From NCBI RefSeq assembly GCF_947488985.1, contig NZ_CANLBV010000005.1:20797-84796 (forward strand): a stretch of DNA of 64,000 bases, read 5' to 3'. The position numbers were made by a program, and so were the translations under genes. Source of the DNA: an uncultured Vibrio sp. (GTDB lineage Bacteria > Pseudomonadota > Gammaproteobacteria > Enterobacterales > Vibrionaceae). The notes beneath the pieces are model-generated. The model was not told the DNA's origin. It searched no databases and saw only the letters and a program-made list of their open reading frames with translations. Of this stretch, positions 23,109-35,964 are shown one piece after another; within the stretch, counting starts at the first letter, position 1; each line of letters begins with the position of its first letter.

Positions 23109-23792
23109 TTAAAGAGAAAGCAGCGGCTTAACATCAATATACTTACCAATATTCTTCGACTTCGCTCTCGGTACGTATGGGATTTCCCCCAACTTTGGCG
23201 CACCTAGCTTATCTTCAAGCATCGCAATAATATCTGCGTAGTGCTCAGTACCTGGATTGATGCGGTTTGCAACCCAACCGACTAGGTTTAGGCCATCAGC
23301 ACGAATCGCTTCTGCCGTTAATAAAGCATGGCTCAAACAACCAAGTTTAATACCCACTGTAAGTACTACTGGCAACTGCTCTTTTTTAACCCAGCTAGAC
23401 AGATGTTCATCATCTGAAACCGGTACACGCCAACCACCAGCACCTTCAACTAACACGATGTCAGAGTTTTGCTTATGCTCTTCCAGCTTTGCAGATAATA
23501 CGGCTTCATCAATCACCACACCGTCATGCTTCGCAGCGATGTGAGGCGATGACGGTAGCAATAATGCATACGGGTTTACGTCTTCGTAAGCAATATCTTG
23601 CGTCGCCGCTTCTTGAAGATGCAGCGCATCACTATTACGTAAACCTTCAGGGTATTTCTCACACCCTGCAGCAACTGGCTTATAACCAATTGTCGATAAA
23701 TCTTGTGCGGCCAAAGCTTGAAGAATCGCTTTTGAAACCACGGTTTTTCCAACTTCGGTGTCCGTACCTGCAATAAATAATGCATCAATCAT
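23109..23792 (-). CDS. bioD: Dethiobiotin synthetase
   Basis: ATP-dependent carboxylation and ring closure of DAPA to dethiobiotin. 227 aa from my start. P-loop [12 protein letters not shown] (about 8-19) and the [10 protein letters not shown] segment are intact. ATG at 23790-23792 overlaps the bioC stop by one frame shift (ATGA), indicating coupling; a TTG seven codons upstream is unlikely. Last gene of the bioBFCD operon. Confidence 0.96.
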   Translation of the reverse strand: MIDALFIAGTDTEVGKTVVSKAILQALAAQDLSTIGYKPVAAGCEKYPEGLRNSDALHLQEAATQDIAYEDVNPYALLLPSSPHIAAKHDGVVIDEAVLSAKLEEHKQNSDIVLVEGAGGWRVPVSDDEHLSSWVKKEQLPVVLTVGIKLGCLSHALLTAEAIRADGLNLVGWVANRINPGTEHYADIIAMLEDKLGAPKLGEIPYVPRAKSKNIGKYIDVKPLLSL

Positions 23793-24592
23793 AATTGAAT
23801 AACCCCTAAACAAACTTGATATGTTGCTGGTAAGAAACCTTGATGGTTTTTAAACTCTCGATATTCCCGCTCAACAAGCTGTAACATTCGACGGCTTGTT
23901 AAACCTTGTGAGCGACCACTCACGTGATTAGCACCGATCCCTTTAAGATCGCGCATCAGTTCAAACGCAGTGTCGTACCAAACGGTGATGGTGGGCAAGT
24001 CTAGATGATGACTGCTACAGCTAGATTGCGCTAACGCAATTTTTACCTGATTGATTGTAATAAAATGGTTAACGTGTTGATGTGTGTCAATTTTTGACCA
24101 TGCACTTTTCAACTCAAACAGTGATCCATCAAGCAAAGTTGAAAAAATTATTCGTCCTCCATCACAAGTTACACGCTTCATTTCACTCAAAGGTAATGAT
24201 AAATCGTCACACCATTGCAACGCTAGACTTGAAAAAACGATATCAAAGCTCGCATCGGCAAAAGGCAACTGCTCGGCGTCGGCTTCCTGATACAAAGTCA
24301 CCGACGATCCACACCGCTGCTCAGCTTTTGCCAGCATTCCTACCGATAAATCAGCGCATACCACATCAGCACCACGCTGTAGCAACTGCTCAGAAAAATA
24401 TCCAGTACCACAACCTAAATCAAGCACCTTAAAACCGGTAAGATCACTGGGTAATTTACCCAATAACCGATGGCCTACATCACGCTGAAACTCAGCGTGC
24501 TGATCATAAGTGGTTGCCGCTTTACCAAAGGCTTCAGCAATTGCACCCTTATCTTGGCCTGGGTAATTTTGCACTACTGCTTGTTGTGACAT
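23789..24592 (-). CDS. bioC: Malonyl-ACP O-methyltransferase BioC
   Basis: SAM-dependent methylation of malonyl-ACP, which lets the fatty acid pathway make the pimeloyl chain. 267 aa. SAM-binding motif [14 protein letters not shown] is at about 55-67 and CADLSVGML follows. Starts directly after the bioF stop. No bioH is in this cluster, so the pimeloyl-ACP esterase must be elsewhere. Confidence 0.95.
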   Translation of the reverse strand: MSQQAVVQNYPGQDKGAIAEAFGKAATTYDQHAEFQRDVGHRLLGKLPSDLTGFKVLDLGCGTGYFSEQLLQRGADVVCADLSVGMLAKAEQRCGSSVTLYQEADAEQLPFADASFDIVFSSLALQWCDDLSLPLSEMKRVTCDGGRIIFSTLLDGSLFELKSAWSKIDTHQHVNHFITINQVKIALAQSSCSSHHLDLPTITVWYDTAFELMRDLKGIGANHVSGRSQGLTSRRMLQLVEREYREFKNHQGFLPATYQVCLGVIQL

Positions 24593-25792
24593 TTACTGAG
24601 CCTCTCTATTTGATGCTAAATTTGCATTAACGACTGGTTCGATATTTCGCTCGATTGCTTGGCGCAACGATTGGGTTAACTGAAGAATTTGCTCCTGACT
24701 GTGGCTGGCCGTTAAGGTAATTCGTAAACGAGCTGTTCCTGTAGGAATGGTTGGTGGTCTTATTGCAGTGACCCAAACTTGGTTACGCTTTAATTCTTCC
24801 GCTATCGATAATGCAGCTTGAGCATCGCCAATCACAAACGGCTTAATCGGAGTCTGAGTATCAATGAAACCTTTCACGCGGCTCATCTGCTCAGCATAGA
24901 GCGCGCCTAATTCCATAAGCTTCTCTCGACGCCACTCTTGCGTCTGAATCATCTGACAAGCGTGAGATAGAGCTACCGCTTGCGCAGGCGGCAGCGCCGT
25001 CGAATAGACATGATGGCGTGCAAACTGAGTTAAATAGTCACCTACATCAGCTGAACATAGAATCGCCGCTCCAGACAGACCAAATGCCTTACCAAAGGTC
25101 ACCACCAAAATATCAGGGGAGATTTGTGCAGCACTGCAGCTCCCTGCCCCTTTATCACCTAATACGCCGATACCGTGGGCATCATCAACCGCCAACCAAC
25201 TGTCGTATTGATGAGTTAGGTTAGATATCTGGCTGAGAGGCGCTTGGTCGCCATCCATGCTAAACACACCTTCTGTCACGACTAACGATGGTGGAGATCG
25301 GCTTAATAGCGACTCTAGATTCTGCGTGTCATTGTGCTTAAAGCGTTTCATGGTTGCAGGAGAAAGCATCCCGGCTTCAATCAAAGAGGCGTGGTTGAGC
25401 TTATCTTGCAATAGATAATCGTCTTTCTCGATCAGAGAAAACAACAAGGCTTGGTTAGCACTGAATCCCGAGCTAAAGAGGATGGCACGTTCGAAGCCAA
25501 GCCACTCACACAACTGAGCCTCTAAATTTCGATGCGCGGAACTAAAACCGGTGACCAGCGGTGATGCAGCACTGCCCGCACCATACTGAGCAAGCCCTGC
25601 CTGCCACACTTTCACCAACTCAGGATCGTTCGCTAATCCTAGGTAATCATTGCTCGAAAAATTAATGAAGTTAGCGCCTTCGTGAGCAAGAAAAGGCCCA
25701 TTACTCTTATTAAGTACTTGAAGTTGACGAGTTAACCCCTGCTTACGACGCTCAGCAAGGGCATCTTTGATGCGAGATTTAAACAGTGGCAT
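24593..25792 (-). CDS. bioF: 8-amino-7-oxononanoate synthase BioF
   Basis: PLP enzyme that decarboxylatively condenses pimeloyl-ACP with alanine. 399 aa from my start. [11 protein letters not shown] and the Schiff-base segment [12 protein letters not shown] are present. The open frame reaches further upstream into bioB, but I start at the ATG 25790-25792 ([16 protein letters not shown]), which overlaps the bioB end by 14 bases and matches family N-termini. Confidence 0.96.
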   Translation of the reverse strand: MPLFKSRIKDALAERRKQGLTRQLQVLNKSNGPFLAHEGANFINFSSNDYLGLANDPELVKVWQAGLAQYGAGSAASPLVTGFSSAHRNLEAQLCEWLGFERAILFSSGFSANQALLFSLIEKDDYLLQDKLNHASLIEAGMLSPATMKRFKHNDTQNLESLLSRSPPSLVVTEGVFSMDGDQAPLSQISNLTHQYDSWLAVDDAHGIGVLGDKGAGSCSAAQISPDILVVTFGKAFGLSGAAILCSADVGDYLTQFARHHVYSTALPPAQAVALSHACQMIQTQEWRREKLMELGALYAEQMSRVKGFIDTQTPIKPFVIGDAQAALSIAEELKRNQVWVTAIRPPTIPTGTARLRITLTASHSQEQILQLTQSLRQAIERNIEPVVNANLASNREAQ

Positions 25793-26831
25793 CGTAGAAC
25801 ATATCATCTTTGGTTGGACGAGCTGCAACGCGCTCCACCACTTGATCTAACAGTTCGTTTTCTTGAATTTCGTCGGGCTTTTGAGCCACTTGTTGGCTGT
25901 TGATACCCAACTTCTTAAACAGCTGCATATCCGTGTCTTCATCTGGATTTGGCGTCGTCAATAGCTTGCAGCCATAGAAGATCGAGTTCGCGCCCGCCAT
26001 GAAACACATCGCCTGCATCTGTTCGTTCATATTCTCGCGACCTGCGGATAGACGAACCGCTGACATTGGCATCATGATCCGCGCAATCGCAATCAGCTTA
26101 ATGAAGTCGAAAGATTCAACATCATCGACGTTTTCCATTGGTGTGCCTTTCACTTTTACCAACATGTTGATTGGCACACTCTCAGGATGAACCGGAAGGT
26201 TAGCCAATTCCACTAGTAGACCTGCACGGTCGTTGGTGCTTTCACCCATACCGATAATGCCACCAGAGCAGATCTTCATACCGGCGTCGCGTACGTGAGA
26301 TAACGTATCTAAACGATCTTGGTAAGTACGAGTGGTGATGATGCTGCCATAGAACTCAGGAGACGTATCTAAGTTGTGGTTGTAGTAATCCAAACCTGCA
26401 TCCGCTAACTCGCCGGCTTGATCGGGCGTTAACATACCCAACGTCATACAAGTTTCTAAACCCATCTCTTTCACACCCTTGATCATATCTGTCAGGTACG
26501 GCATATCGCGTTGTTTCGGGTTTTTCCATGCCGCGCCCATGCAGAAGCGAGTCGACCCCGCATTCTTGGCTTTTTGCGCCGCGTCCAACACACGCTCAAC
26601 TTCCATCAAGCGCTCTTTGTCGACATCGGTTCGGTAATGGGCACTTTGAGGGCAGTACTTACAATCTTCGGGGCAAGCTCCCGTCTTGATCGACAAGAGC
26701 GTACTCACCTGCACGTGGTTATGCTCTTGATAGTGTCTGTGAACGACTTGAGCTTCAAACATCAAATCCATAAATGGCTTGTTAAGCAACGCAGTAACTT
26801 CAGCTACTGTCCAATCATGACGAACTTCCAC
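25779..26831 (-). CDS. bioB: Biotin synthase BioB
   Basis: Radical SAM enzyme inserting sulfur into dethiobiotin. 350 aa. The [14 protein letters not shown] motif carries the Cx3Cx2C cysteines for the 4Fe-4S cluster; the auxiliary 2Fe-2S ligands are in the rest of the barrel. The open frame extends 47 codons upstream through the operator, but the GTG at 26829-26831 has AGGAAGG at ideal spacing and starts the conserved VEVRHDW segment, so I use it. Confidence 0.97.
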   Translation of the reverse strand: MEVRHDWTVAEVTALLNKPFMDLMFEAQVVHRHYQEHNHVQVSTLLSIKTGACPEDCKYCPQSAHYRTDVDKERLMEVERVLDAAQKAKNAGSTRFCMGAAWKNPKQRDMPYLTDMIKGVKEMGLETCMTLGMLTPDQAGELADAGLDYYNHNLDTSPEFYGSIITTRTYQDRLDTLSHVRDAGMKICSGGIIGMGESTNDRAGLLVELANLPVHPESVPINMLVKVKGTPMENVDDVESFDFIKLIAIARIMMPMSAVRLSAGRENMNEQMQAMCFMAGANSIFYGCKLLTTPNPDEDTDMQLFKKLGINSQQVAQKPDEIQENELLDQVVERVAARPTKDDMFYDATV

Positions 26832-26916
26832 GTGTCGATCCTTCCTATTATTAACGTTACATCTCTGTTGCAAGAATTTGTATTTATGCTTGGCTAGTCT
26901 ACCGACAAGCGATAGA

Positions 26917-26950
26917 CTGTCAACACATTGATAACAAGCAAAGTTTACAA
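26917..26950. promoter_or_regulatory. BirA operator between bioB and bioA
   Basis: Half-sites CTGTCAAC and GTTTACAA are separated by 18 bases, the same spacing as in the E. coli bio operator; the right half is perfect and the left differs at two positions. BirA with biotinyl-AMP would repress both divergent transcripts. Confidence 0.88.
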
Positions 26951-26989
26951 GTGACCAATACTTGACCGCCAAATAAAATGGAACGCACT

Positions 26990-28267
26990 ATGGATCTTGC
27001 CTTTGACCGCCAGCACATCTGGCATCCCTACACATCAACATTATCACCTCTGACCTGTTATCCCATTACCCAAGCAGAGGGGGTTTATCTAGAACTCGAA
27101 GGCGGAAAACGAATAATTGATGGCATGTCATCTTGGTGGTCGACCATACATGGCTACAATCATCCACAATTAAATGCCGCGGCCCACAGCCAAATCGACA
27201 AGGTTTCTCACGTTATGTTTGGTGGCATCACCCACCAACCTGCTATTGATTTGTGCAAGAAGCTCCTTAATCTAGCGCCGAGTAATTTAGAGCATGTATT
27301 TTTGGCCGATTCTGGTTCGGTCGCGGTAGAAGTGAGCCTAAAGATGGCGCTGCAGTATTGGCATGCTAAAGGCAAACCTCGTTCAAAGTTCCTAACATTA
27401 AGAGATGGCTATCACGGTGATACCTTCGCGGCGATGTCAGTGACCGATCCTGAAAACTCAATGCATAGTCTCTACAAGGGTTTTCTACCTGAACACATTT
27501 TTGCTGATTCACCGAAAGCAGGCTTTTGGGATGAGTGGGATTCAAGCGACATCGATAGCTTTCGAGAAAAACTCGCAGCGCATCATCAAGAGATCGCTGC
27601 CGTGATCTTAGAGCCTATAGTTCAAGGCGCAGGTGGAATGCGCATCTACCACCCTGAATACCTAACGCAGGTACGCTTGCTGTGCAATGAATTCAACGTC
27701 TTGCTGATCTTGGATGAAATTGCGACTGGGTTTGGCCGTACTGGCAAGCTATTCGCTTGTGAACATGCCCATGTTCAACCAGACATCTTATGCGTAGGAA
27801 AAGCGTTAACTGGCGGCTATATGACACTCTCAGCGACACTGGCTAGTAAAGAAGTTGCCGACACCGTATGTGGAGGCGAAGCGGGTTGTTTTATGCACGG
27901 ACCAACCTTTATGGGGAACCCTTTAGCTTGCGCGGTCAGTGCAGCCAGCTTATCGATCCTAGAACAGGGGGATTGGCAACGTCAGACTCAACAAATTGAA
28001 CGACTCTTTTCTGAGTTATTACCCGCTCTGACAAAGTATGAGCTTGTTAAGGACGTTCGCTGGCTAGGCGCTATTGGGGTGGTAGAAACCCACTACCCCG
28101 TCGATATAGAAACCATCCAAGCTCACTTTGTTGAGCAAGGGGTCTGGATTCGTCCGTTTGGCAAACTCATCTATATGATGCCTCCCTTCATCAGTGAGCC
28201 AGAACATATCATCCAGCTTGTTGAAGCAGTTGATAGCGCATTACGAGATAAGCGCTGCTTTCAATAA
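26990..28267 (+). CDS. bioA: Adenosylmethionine-8-amino-7-oxononanoate aminotransferase
   Basis: PLP class III aminotransferase using SAM as amino donor to make DAPA. 425 aa from my start. IWHPYTS at the N-terminus, the DGMSSWWSTIHGYNHP substrate region and the Lys of LCVGKALTGG are present. I take the second ATG (26990) because GGA lies 7 bases ahead; the first ATG (26978) has no ribosome site. Divergent from bioBFCD across the BirA operator. Confidence 0.96.
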   Translation: MDLAFDRQHIWHPYTSTLSPLTCYPITQAEGVYLELEGGKRIIDGMSSWWSTIHGYNHPQLNAAAHSQIDKVSHVMFGGITHQPAIDLCKKLLNLAPSNLEHVFLADSGSVAVEVSLKMALQYWHAKGKPRSKFLTLRDGYHGDTFAAMSVTDPENSMHSLYKGFLPEHIFADSPKAGFWDEWDSSDIDSFREKLAAHHQEIAAVILEPIVQGAGGMRIYHPEYLTQVRLLCNEFNVLLILDEIATGFGRTGKLFACEHAHVQPDILCVGKALTGGYMTLSATLASKEVADTVCGGEAGCFMHGPTFMGNPLACAVSAASLSILEQGDWQRQTQQIERLFSELLPALTKYELVKDVRWLGAIGVVETHYPVDIETIQAHFVEQGVWIRPFGKLIYMMPPFISEPEHIIQLVEAVDSALRDKRCFQ

Positions 28268-28334
28268 TTTTAGCCTTAGTTTTAACAACTTTAATTGCAG
28301 CCGGTCTCACATCACTATTTTGTTTGGCTGAAAA

Positions 28335-28362
28335 TAAAAAACCCAGCCTATTGGCTGGGTTC
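28335..28362. terminator. Terminator between bioA and serS
   Basis: Perfect stem ACCCAGCC/GGCTGGGT with loop TATT. On the minus strand it is followed by seven Ts (serS terminator); the plus-strand tail is weaker. Confidence 0.85.
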
Positions 28363-28396
28363 TATTATCAATCTGACTGTTGTGTCACCAGACGAA

Positions 28397-29719
<1,323 letters not shown>

Positions 29720-29847
29720 TTAGTTATTTGAATATTCAGCAGATTGACTACTGAATCGGTACTAAACCTCTAAAATTGGTGCTATTTCAACCAATTTAAA
29801 GCGATTTAATTTGAATTTTATGACTAGGTAAAGATATCCAAAAAAGA

Positions 29848-31197
29848 CTAATTTTCATAGCGTTTTTGTGGGCTTTTTGCGTCCAAATCCGCCAGATAAT
29901 CTAGCTTCTCGCCAATTTTGGTCTCTAAGCCTCGTTTTGCTGGAAAATAGTATTGTTTCTCCCCCATTTCTGGTGGTAGATACTTTTCGCCAGCCGCATA
30001 GCCACCCGGTTCATCATGAGCATAGCGGTATTCTTGGCCGTAGCCCATGTCCTTCATCAAAGTTGTGGGGGCATTACGCAAATGATGAGGCACTTCATAC
30101 TCTGGGAGATTGTGCGCATCCGTTAACGCTTGCTTCCAAGCTGTATACACCGCATTACTCTTTGGCGCGCACGCTAAATAAACCACAGCTTGCGCGATCG
30201 CACGCTCACCTTCAGCAGGACCAATACGCGTAAAACAGTCCCAAGCCGACATAGCCACCTGCATTGCTCTTGGATCTGCGTTGCCGATATCTTCAGAAGC
30301 AATCGCCAATAAGCGCCTTGCGATATACAAAGGGTCACAGCCCGCAGCAATCATTCTTGCTGACCAATACAGAGCCGCATCCGGATTTGAACCACGAATC
30401 GATTTATGAACAGCCGAGATCAGATCGTACCAAATATCGCCTTTGTTATCGAAACGAGCGACTTTCTCACCCGCCACCTCAGCCAGCAACTGCAAAGTGA
30501 TCGCTTTCTCACCATTATCGTTGTCTTCTGCCATGTCATATAGCAACTCAAGGTAGTTGAGTGACATGCGAGCGTCACCGTTGACCAGTTCCGCGAGGCG
30601 ATCTAACACATTGTCAGCAAAATCCGCCGACACGTCACCCAGTCCGCGCTGCTTGTCTTCAATCGCTTGACGGATCACCAGAGCAATATCATCGGTATTG
30701 AGCGAGGTCAGTTTGTACACTCGCGCACGTGACAACAAAGCGTTGTTCAGTTCAAACGAAGGGTTTTCTGTGGTCGCACCAATAAAGGTCACGGTGCCAT
30801 CTTCAATATGTGGCAGAAAGGCATCTTGCTGGCTTTTATTAAAGCGATGGACTTCGTCGACAAACAGAATGGTTCTACGTCCCGCTTGTTTGTTTTCGCG
30901 GGCTTTTTCAATCGCGATACGAATGTCTTTCACACCAGAGGTGACAGCTGATACTCGTTCAACTTCTGCATTGGCATAATTCGCGGCCACTTCTGCCAGT
31001 GTCGTTTTCCCCGTGCCAGGAGGGCCCCATAAAATCATGGAGTGGATATGACCCGCCTCCAACGCTCTACGAAGGGGTTTACCTGGGCCTAATATATGTT
31101 GCTGCCCTATGTACTGTTCCACAGTTTCAGGCCTCATACGAGCAGCAAGGGGACGAAAGTCTTCGTCCCCTGCAAAATCTAAGCTGTAATTACTCAA
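29848..31197 (-). CDS. rarA: Replication-associated recombination protein A
   Basis: AAA+ ATPase related to clamp-loader and RuvB, working at stalled forks and with SSB. 449 aa. Walker [13 protein letters not shown] (about 59-70), Walker [11 protein letters not shown], and sensor 1 GATTENPSF are present. C-terminal tetramerisation region intact. Lies between lolA and serS, the common gamma-proteobacterial order. Confidence 0.97.
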   Translation of the reverse strand: MSNYSLDFAGDEDFRPLAARMRPETVEQYIGQQHILGPGKPLRRALEAGHIHSMILWGPPGTGKTTLAEVAANYANAEVERVSAVTSGVKDIRIAIEKARENKQAGRRTILFVDEVHRFNKSQQDAFLPHIEDGTVTFIGATTENPSFELNNALLSRARVYKLTSLNTDDIALVIRQAIEDKQRGLGDVSADFADNVLDRLAELVNGDARMSLNYLELLYDMAEDNDNGEKAITLQLLAEVAGEKVARFDNKGDIWYDLISAVHKSIRGSNPDAALYWSARMIAAGCDPLYIARRLLAIASEDIGNADPRAMQVAMSAWDCFTRIGPAEGERAIAQAVVYLACAPKSNAVYTAWKQALTDAHNLPEYEVPHHLRNAPTTLMKDMGYGQEYRYAHDEPGGYAAGEKYLPPEMGEKQYYFPAKRGLETKIGEKLDYLADLDAKSPQKRYEN

Positions 31198-31281
31198 TTG
31201 CGATCTCTTGATTGGTTGATGGCAGCAATGACTTTCTACGCATTCGCCAACGACGTGCGTATTTCGAACTGCTTATTTCGA

Positions 31282-31878
31282 TCAGTTTCTTTGGTCGTCG
31301 ACCTCGACACCTTCAGGTGCCACAAAAGTAAAGCGGTCTGCCGCTGGCTTGCCTAAATCAACATTGCTAAAGGTAAACTCACCTTTTTGACCATCTTGTT
31401 CAATCACATCAAAGCCCTGAACGATGCCTTGCTCGGTGATGTTGATCTGGAAATCACCCTGATTAGAATCGACAGCGGTTGGCGTCAGCGTAAATTGGTT
31501 GCCCGCTTGCACGACATTGTAGTTATCCCAATCGCTCTCTTGGTTGCGAGTAAGCAGGACAAAAGGTGTTTGTGATGTCGCTTGTTCTTGCCAATAAATG
31601 CTCACTTGTTCAATGAACGGGCTGTAGTACCACAAGCTTTGTCCATCAGAAACCAACACGTTTTCATCAGGGAACGTGGTTTCCCAGCGGAACAAACTCG
31701 GGCGTGCTATCTCTACCGTGCCCCCACCTTCCATAACAACATCGCCATCTGGACTAGTCACAACTTGCTTAAAGTCGGCGCTAAAACCTGCGTTCAATGC
31801 CAAGCGGTTACTTAGCTCTTCTTTGGGAGAAGCAAACACTGAAAAGCTCATAAATAAAAGTGCGAATACTTTCTTCAT
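31282..31878 (-). CDS. lolA: Outer-membrane lipoprotein chaperone LolA
   Basis: Periplasmic carrier that takes lipoproteins from LolCDE to LolB. 198 aa with a signal peptide [16 protein letters not shown] ending near residue 17. The mature part has the LolA half-barrel pattern. I start at the ATG 31876-31878 with AGGAT six bases upstream. Its partners lolCDE are in this window at 54-57 kb. Confidence 0.95.
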   Translation of the reverse strand: MKKVFALLFMSFSVFASPKEELSNRLALNAGFSADFKQVVTSPDGDVVMEGGGTVEIARPSLFRWETTFPDENVLVSDGQSLWYYSPFIEQVSIYWQEQATSQTPFVLLTRNQESDWDNYNVVQAGNQFTLTPTAVDSNQGDFQINITEQGIVQGFDVIEQDGQKGEFTFSNVDLGKPAADRFTFVAPEGVEVDDQRN

Positions 31879-31898
31879 CAATCATCCTGTTAAAACAT

Positions 31899-31929
31899 AA
31901 GTCGGTCTTATTTTCGATTTGACCGACTT
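31899..31929 (-). other. Nine-base perfect hairpin between ftsK and lolA
   Basis: AAGTCGGTC/GACCGACTT with a 13-base loop. The tail on the minus strand is ATGTTTTAAC, so at best a weak terminator or an attenuator that lowers readthrough from ftsK; it ends about 20 bases before the lolA start. Confidence 0.45.
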
Positions 31930-31953
31930 AATGGGTGTGAGTTCCTAGTGAAA

Positions 31954-34900
31954 CTACTCTTTTGGTGGCGCTGGAGCCAAGACTTCTCGGTTACCGTTGT
32001 GCCCCGGAGCACTGACAATACCTTGTGCTTCTAGCTGCTCGACAATTCGTGCAGCACGGTTATAACCGATCTTAAATCGACGTTGTACACCTGAAACTGA
32101 ACCACGACGCGAATGAACAACGTGCTCTACCACTTGATCAAATAGAGCATCAACCTCTTCATCGCCTTCCATCTTCTCGCCCGGGAGCAAGGTTTCTGGC
32201 GTTTGCTCACCGTTGGTTATCTCATCAATATAGTTTGGCTTACCACGCGCTTTCCAGTTATTAACCACCGCGTGTACGTCATCATCGGATGCAAACGCAC
32301 CGTGGACACGGGTTGTATGACTAGAACCCGGTGGCAAGTAAAGCATATCACCCATACCAAGCAAGGATTCGGCACCACCTTGGTCAAGTATGGTTCGAGA
32401 ATCCGTTTTAGTGGATACCGTAAACGCCACACGGGTTGGAATGTTGGCTTTGATCAGACCGGTAATCACATCCACTGATGGGCGCTGTGTCGCTAGGATC
32501 AAGTGAACACCAGCCGCACGCGCTTTTTGTGCTAAACGAGCGATTAATTCTTCAACCTTCTTACCCACTACCATGATTAGGTCGGCAAACTCATCGACAA
32601 TCACCACAATGTAAGGCAGTTTCTCAAGCAGTGGCGCTTCAGGATCCATGCTGTCGCCCGGCTTCCAAAGTGGGTCGTGAATTGGGTGCCCCGCATCTGC
32701 TGCCATCTTAAGTTTGTCGTTGTAGCCCTTAATGTTACGCACACCGAGCGCTGACATCAGCTTGTAACGACGTTCCATTTCGCCGACACACCAACGCAGC
32801 GCATTCGATGCATCTTTCATGTCGGTAACCACTTCAGACAATAGATGTGGAATACCTTCATAAACTGACAGTTCCAGCATTTTCGGGTCGATCATGATAA
32901 AACGAACATCTTCAGGCGATGCCTTGTAAAGCATACTTAAGATCATTACGTTGACACCCACCGACTTACCAGAACCTGTGGTACCTGCAACTAGAACGTG
33001 TGGCATTTTAGATAGGTCGGCGATCACCGCTTCACCCGCGATGTCTTGGCCAAGCACCACTGTGGTTGGTGATTTCGCCTCTTGGAACTGAGAGCTCGCA
33101 ACCACATCCGAGAAGAATACGGTTTGGCGACTCATGTTTGGCAGCTCTAAGCCAACGTAAGGTTTACCCGGTATGACCTCTACGACACGCACAGCCAATG
33201 CAGACAGTGAGCGTGCTAAATCCATAGAAAGACCAGAAATACGGCTTACTTTCACACCCGGAGCCAGATCGAGCTCGAAGCGAGTGATCACGGGGCCAGG
33301 GAAAATATCAACCACCTCCGCTTTGATCTTATAATCCGCGAGCTTAGATTCAACAAGACGAGCTATCGCCTCCAATGCGTCACGGTCAATAAAGGTTTCA
33401 CGCTTTTCAGGGTGGAATAGCAAATCAAGCGTGGGCAATGGCTCTGCAGGTTTTGGTAAATTAACATCTTGCTGAACCAAAAACGGGTTCTGCGCTGCGG
33501 CCATATTAGCCTGCGCTTCAGAGACAATGCTTTGGAATGCGGCGACATCTTGATCTTGATGTAAAGGTTCCTCTTCCGTTACCTCTTCCCAAGGAAGATC
33601 AACGACAGGCTCTTCGCAGGTTTCAATAGGCGGCGTGAGAGGTTCTTGTTGGTAAGATGAAGGATTTAACTGTTCCGTAGTTTGCTCCTCCATCGATACC
33701 GATTCTAGCTCGGTCGGCGATGGTACACCTTGGTCTTCGACAGCATCCAAAGTGGTTGTCGGTACCGCTAGCTCGTCTTGAGTCGTTTGTTCTTGAACCA
33801 CCACTGGTGATGCGTATAACGGTTCCAACTGGACCTCTTCTGTATCGAACTCAGTAGTCGTCGGCATTGCAGTAACCATTTCTGGCTGTTCGTCTTCAAC
33901 ATCAACAGGGGTTACCTGTGACTGTTCACTCTGCCTATACGATTCATTTTGAACATGTTGCTCGTTCTGCATATATTGCTGATACGCGATCTGAGACTCA
34001 TGTGCGTCAGCCCGATCTTGTTGGGCAAGATCATCTTCATACATCGCGGCATTTTCTAATTGCTCAATGGTTGCATTCAACTGCTTTGAACGATCAAGAC
34101 CCTCTGTCAAAGCATCTTCTGGTGCATGGTAGATAGGGGTTGATGAGATCGTATGCTCCGGAGCACCGCCATTCGACTGCTGAGATTGTTGATTCGCAGA
34201 GGTTTGTTGCTGAGTCGATATTTGTTGACGAGCAGAAATGTCTGGCTTGTCAGCAGCTTCTGCTGGCATATGAATATTGTATTGGCGCTTCGGCGATACG
34301 CTATTTTGTTGCTCTAGTTCAGCAGTATCGGACGGCTCGTTGATCGCAGAGAAGCTCATCGCAGGATCAAGCAGTTCTTGCTCGTTCGGCTCTTTATTAC
34401 GCTCTAAAGCGGAAACATCATCATTAGTCAGCTGATGGCGAGCCTCTTCTAGCAGATCTCGGTCTGCCGACACCTTCAACTCCGGCTCGAATAACTCTTG
34501 ATCTTGCCCACGAGCCTTGTTTACGGCTGAAGTAAACAGTTTAATCGCGCCCTCACCCAACCACTCGACAATACTTAGCCATGAAATACCGGTAAATAGT
34601 GTAAATCCCGCTCCCCACAAGAAAAGCAGCACCAACGTGCTGCCAAGCACATTCAGAGTTGGCAGTGCGAGGCTGGTTAATACGTCACCGACCACACCAC
34701 CTGAAGAGAAGTACCAGATGTCGTCAAAGTTGATATCCGCTAGACCGCAACTCGTAAGAATTAGGATAGTCAGGCCAAGTAATCGAGTGCCCCACAGCAT
34801 GAAGTCGATCTGCTCATCTTCATTACGTTTGCGGAATAATACCCATGCAGCGACCGTCACTAAGATAGGTAATGGGTAAGCCAAAGAGCCAAACACAAAG

Positions 34901-35151
34901 AAAAGGGTATCTGCCAGCCATGCGCCAACATAGCCACCCGCATTTTGAATGTCACCTCCCCACGCCGTTTGCGACCATGATGGATCAGCAGGGCTAAAAG
35001 TGAACAATGCAACGGCAAGTAAAATAGAGAAGAGAACCCCTAAAATCAGGCTGCACTCTCTGAGACGTTGAGAACCACTCAGACGAGGAGACTGAGGCTC
35101 TTCACTCGTTTTAATGATTGTTTCTACTTTATTACTGCTCTGCTTGAACAT
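31954..35151 (-). CDS. ftsK: DNA translocase FtsK
   Basis: Septal DNA pump that clears chromosome termini and activates XerCD at dif. 1065 aa. N-terminal membrane domain with four hydrophobic segments (about 30-200), a long low-complexity acidic, Gln-rich linker (about 210-560), the RecA-like motor with Walker [13 protein letters not shown] (about 723-734) and Walker [13 protein letters not shown], and a C-terminal gamma winged-helix domain ([20 protein letters not shown]) that reads KOPS. Linker shorter than E. coli FtsK. Confidence 0.97.
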   Translation of the reverse strand: MFKQSSNKVETIIKTSEEPQSPRLSGSQRLRECSLILGVLFSILLAVALFTFSPADPSWSQTAWGGDIQNAGGYVGAWLADTLFFVFGSLAYPLPILVTVAAWVLFRKRNEDEQIDFMLWGTRLLGLTILILTSCGLADINFDDIWYFSSGGVVGDVLTSLALPTLNVLGSTLVLLFLWGAGFTLFTGISWLSIVEWLGEGAIKLFTSAVNKARGQDQELFEPELKVSADRDLLEEARHQLTNDDVSALERNKEPNEQELLDPAMSFSAINEPSDTAELEQQNSVSPKRQYNIHMPAEAADKPDISARQQISTQQQTSANQQSQQSNGGAPEHTISSTPIYHAPEDALTEGLDRSKQLNATIEQLENAAMYEDDLAQQDRADAHESQIAYQQYMQNEQHVQNESYRQSEQSQVTPVDVEDEQPEMVTAMPTTTEFDTEEVQLEPLYASPVVVQEQTTQDELAVPTTTLDAVEDQGVPSPTELESVSMEEQTTEQLNPSSYQQEPLTPPIETCEEPVVDLPWEEVTEEEPLHQDQDVAAFQSIVSEAQANMAAAQNPFLVQQDVNLPKPAEPLPTLDLLFHPEKRETFIDRDALEAIARLVESKLADYKIKAEVVDIFPGPVITRFELDLAPGVKVSRISGLSMDLARSLSALAVRVVEVIPGKPYVGLELPNMSRQTVFFSDVVASSQFQEAKSPTTVVLGQDIAGEAVIADLSKMPHVLVAGTTGSGKSVGVNVMILSMLYKASPEDVRFIMIDPKMLELSVYEGIPHLLSEVVTDMKDASNALRWCVGEMERRYKLMSALGVRNIKGYNDKLKMAADAGHPIHDPLWKPGDSMDPEAPLLEKLPYIVVIVDEFADLIMVVGKKVEELIARLAQKARAAGVHLILATQRPSVDVITGLIKANIPTRVAFTVSTKTDSRTILDQGGAESLLGMGDMLYLPPGSSHTTRVHGAFASDDDVHAVVNNWKARGKPNYIDEITNGEQTPETLLPGEKMEGDEEVDALFDQVVEHVVHSRRGSVSGVQRRFKIGYNRAARIVEQLEAQGIVSAPGHNGNREVLAPAPPKE

Positions 35152-35269
35152 AAACCAACTTAATATTTGAACGGGATAAATACATCGCGATCAGCACTAG
35201 CCAATCGTTTCTATGAAACTACTGTTGATTTAACCATATCAAACCCAAAAACCCAATTCCAGAAAGCAA

Positions 35270-35294
35270 GAAAGCGGAACAAAAGTCCGCTTTC
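35270..35294 (-). terminator. Terminator after lrp
   Basis: GAAAGCGGA/TCCGCTTTC with seven-base loop; the minus-strand tail is only moderately T-rich. Confidence 0.65.
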
Positions 35295-35314
35295 TTTCAT
35301 ATCATCAATTGTAA

Positions 35315-35809
35315 TTAACGAGTTTTAATCACAAGTTGATTTGTTTGTTTCACTTCTTCCATGACAACGTAAGTACGAGTGTCGTTTACGCCCGGTAGAC
35401 GAAGCAACGTATCACCCAATAACTTACGGTAAGCACCCATATCTGATACACGTGTTTTTAGGAGATAGTCAAAATCACCCGACACTAAATGACACTCTTG
35501 GATATCATCTAGCTTCTGAACAGCGGTGTTGAATTGTTCGAACACGTCTGGCGCACCACGGTTCAACGTAATTTCCACAAACACTAAAAGCGAAGCATCA
35601 AGATACTGTGGGTTCAGCAACGCTGTGTACCCATTAATGTAACCTTGACGTTCTAAACGACGAACGCGCTCAAGACATGGAGTTGGAGAAAGTCCGACTC
35701 GTTTTGAGAGTTCAACGTTTGAGATACGACCGTCTTTTTGCAACTCATTAAGAATGTTGCGGTCAATACGATCTAGTTCCTTGGACGGCTTCTTATAATT
35801 GTCTGCCAT
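35315..35809 (-). CDS. lrp: Leucine-responsive regulatory protein
   Basis: Global Lrp/AsnC family regulator. 164 aa. N-terminal helix-turn-helix (about 15-60: ILNELQKDGRISNVELSKRVGLSPTPCLERVRRLE) and a C-terminal RAM ligand-binding domain. Divergent from ald with 155 bases between, a common arrangement in which Lrp controls ald. Confidence 0.95.
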   Translation of the reverse strand: MADNYKKPSKELDRIDRNILNELQKDGRISNVELSKRVGLSPTPCLERVRRLERQGYINGYTALLNPQYLDASLLVFVEITLNRGAPDVFEQFNTAVQKLDDIQECHLVSGDFDYLLKTRVSDMGAYRKLLGDTLLRLPGVNDTRTYVVMEEVKQTNQLVIKTR

Positions 35810-35964
35810 TTTTTATTCCACCTTATTACTTCCTTGCAAAAAAATATACTACAACTTCTTAATATTCAGTATCAAATTCTACCTTAACATACCTATACTA
35901 GATATTAATTCGACAGAATTACCCTATAAATAGATAAAACAACCAAAATAAATGAGGAGTCAGG

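Noticed and set aside
25792..26972. Longer bioB and bioF starts (397 and 411 residues)
   Set aside because: Extensions have no family similarity and run through the BirA operator or into the neighbour; internal starts have good ribosome sites or match family N-termini.
33418..33960. Low-complexity repeated E/Q/P codons inside ftsK
   Set aside because: This is the known FtsK linker of variable composition, not a genuine repeat system.
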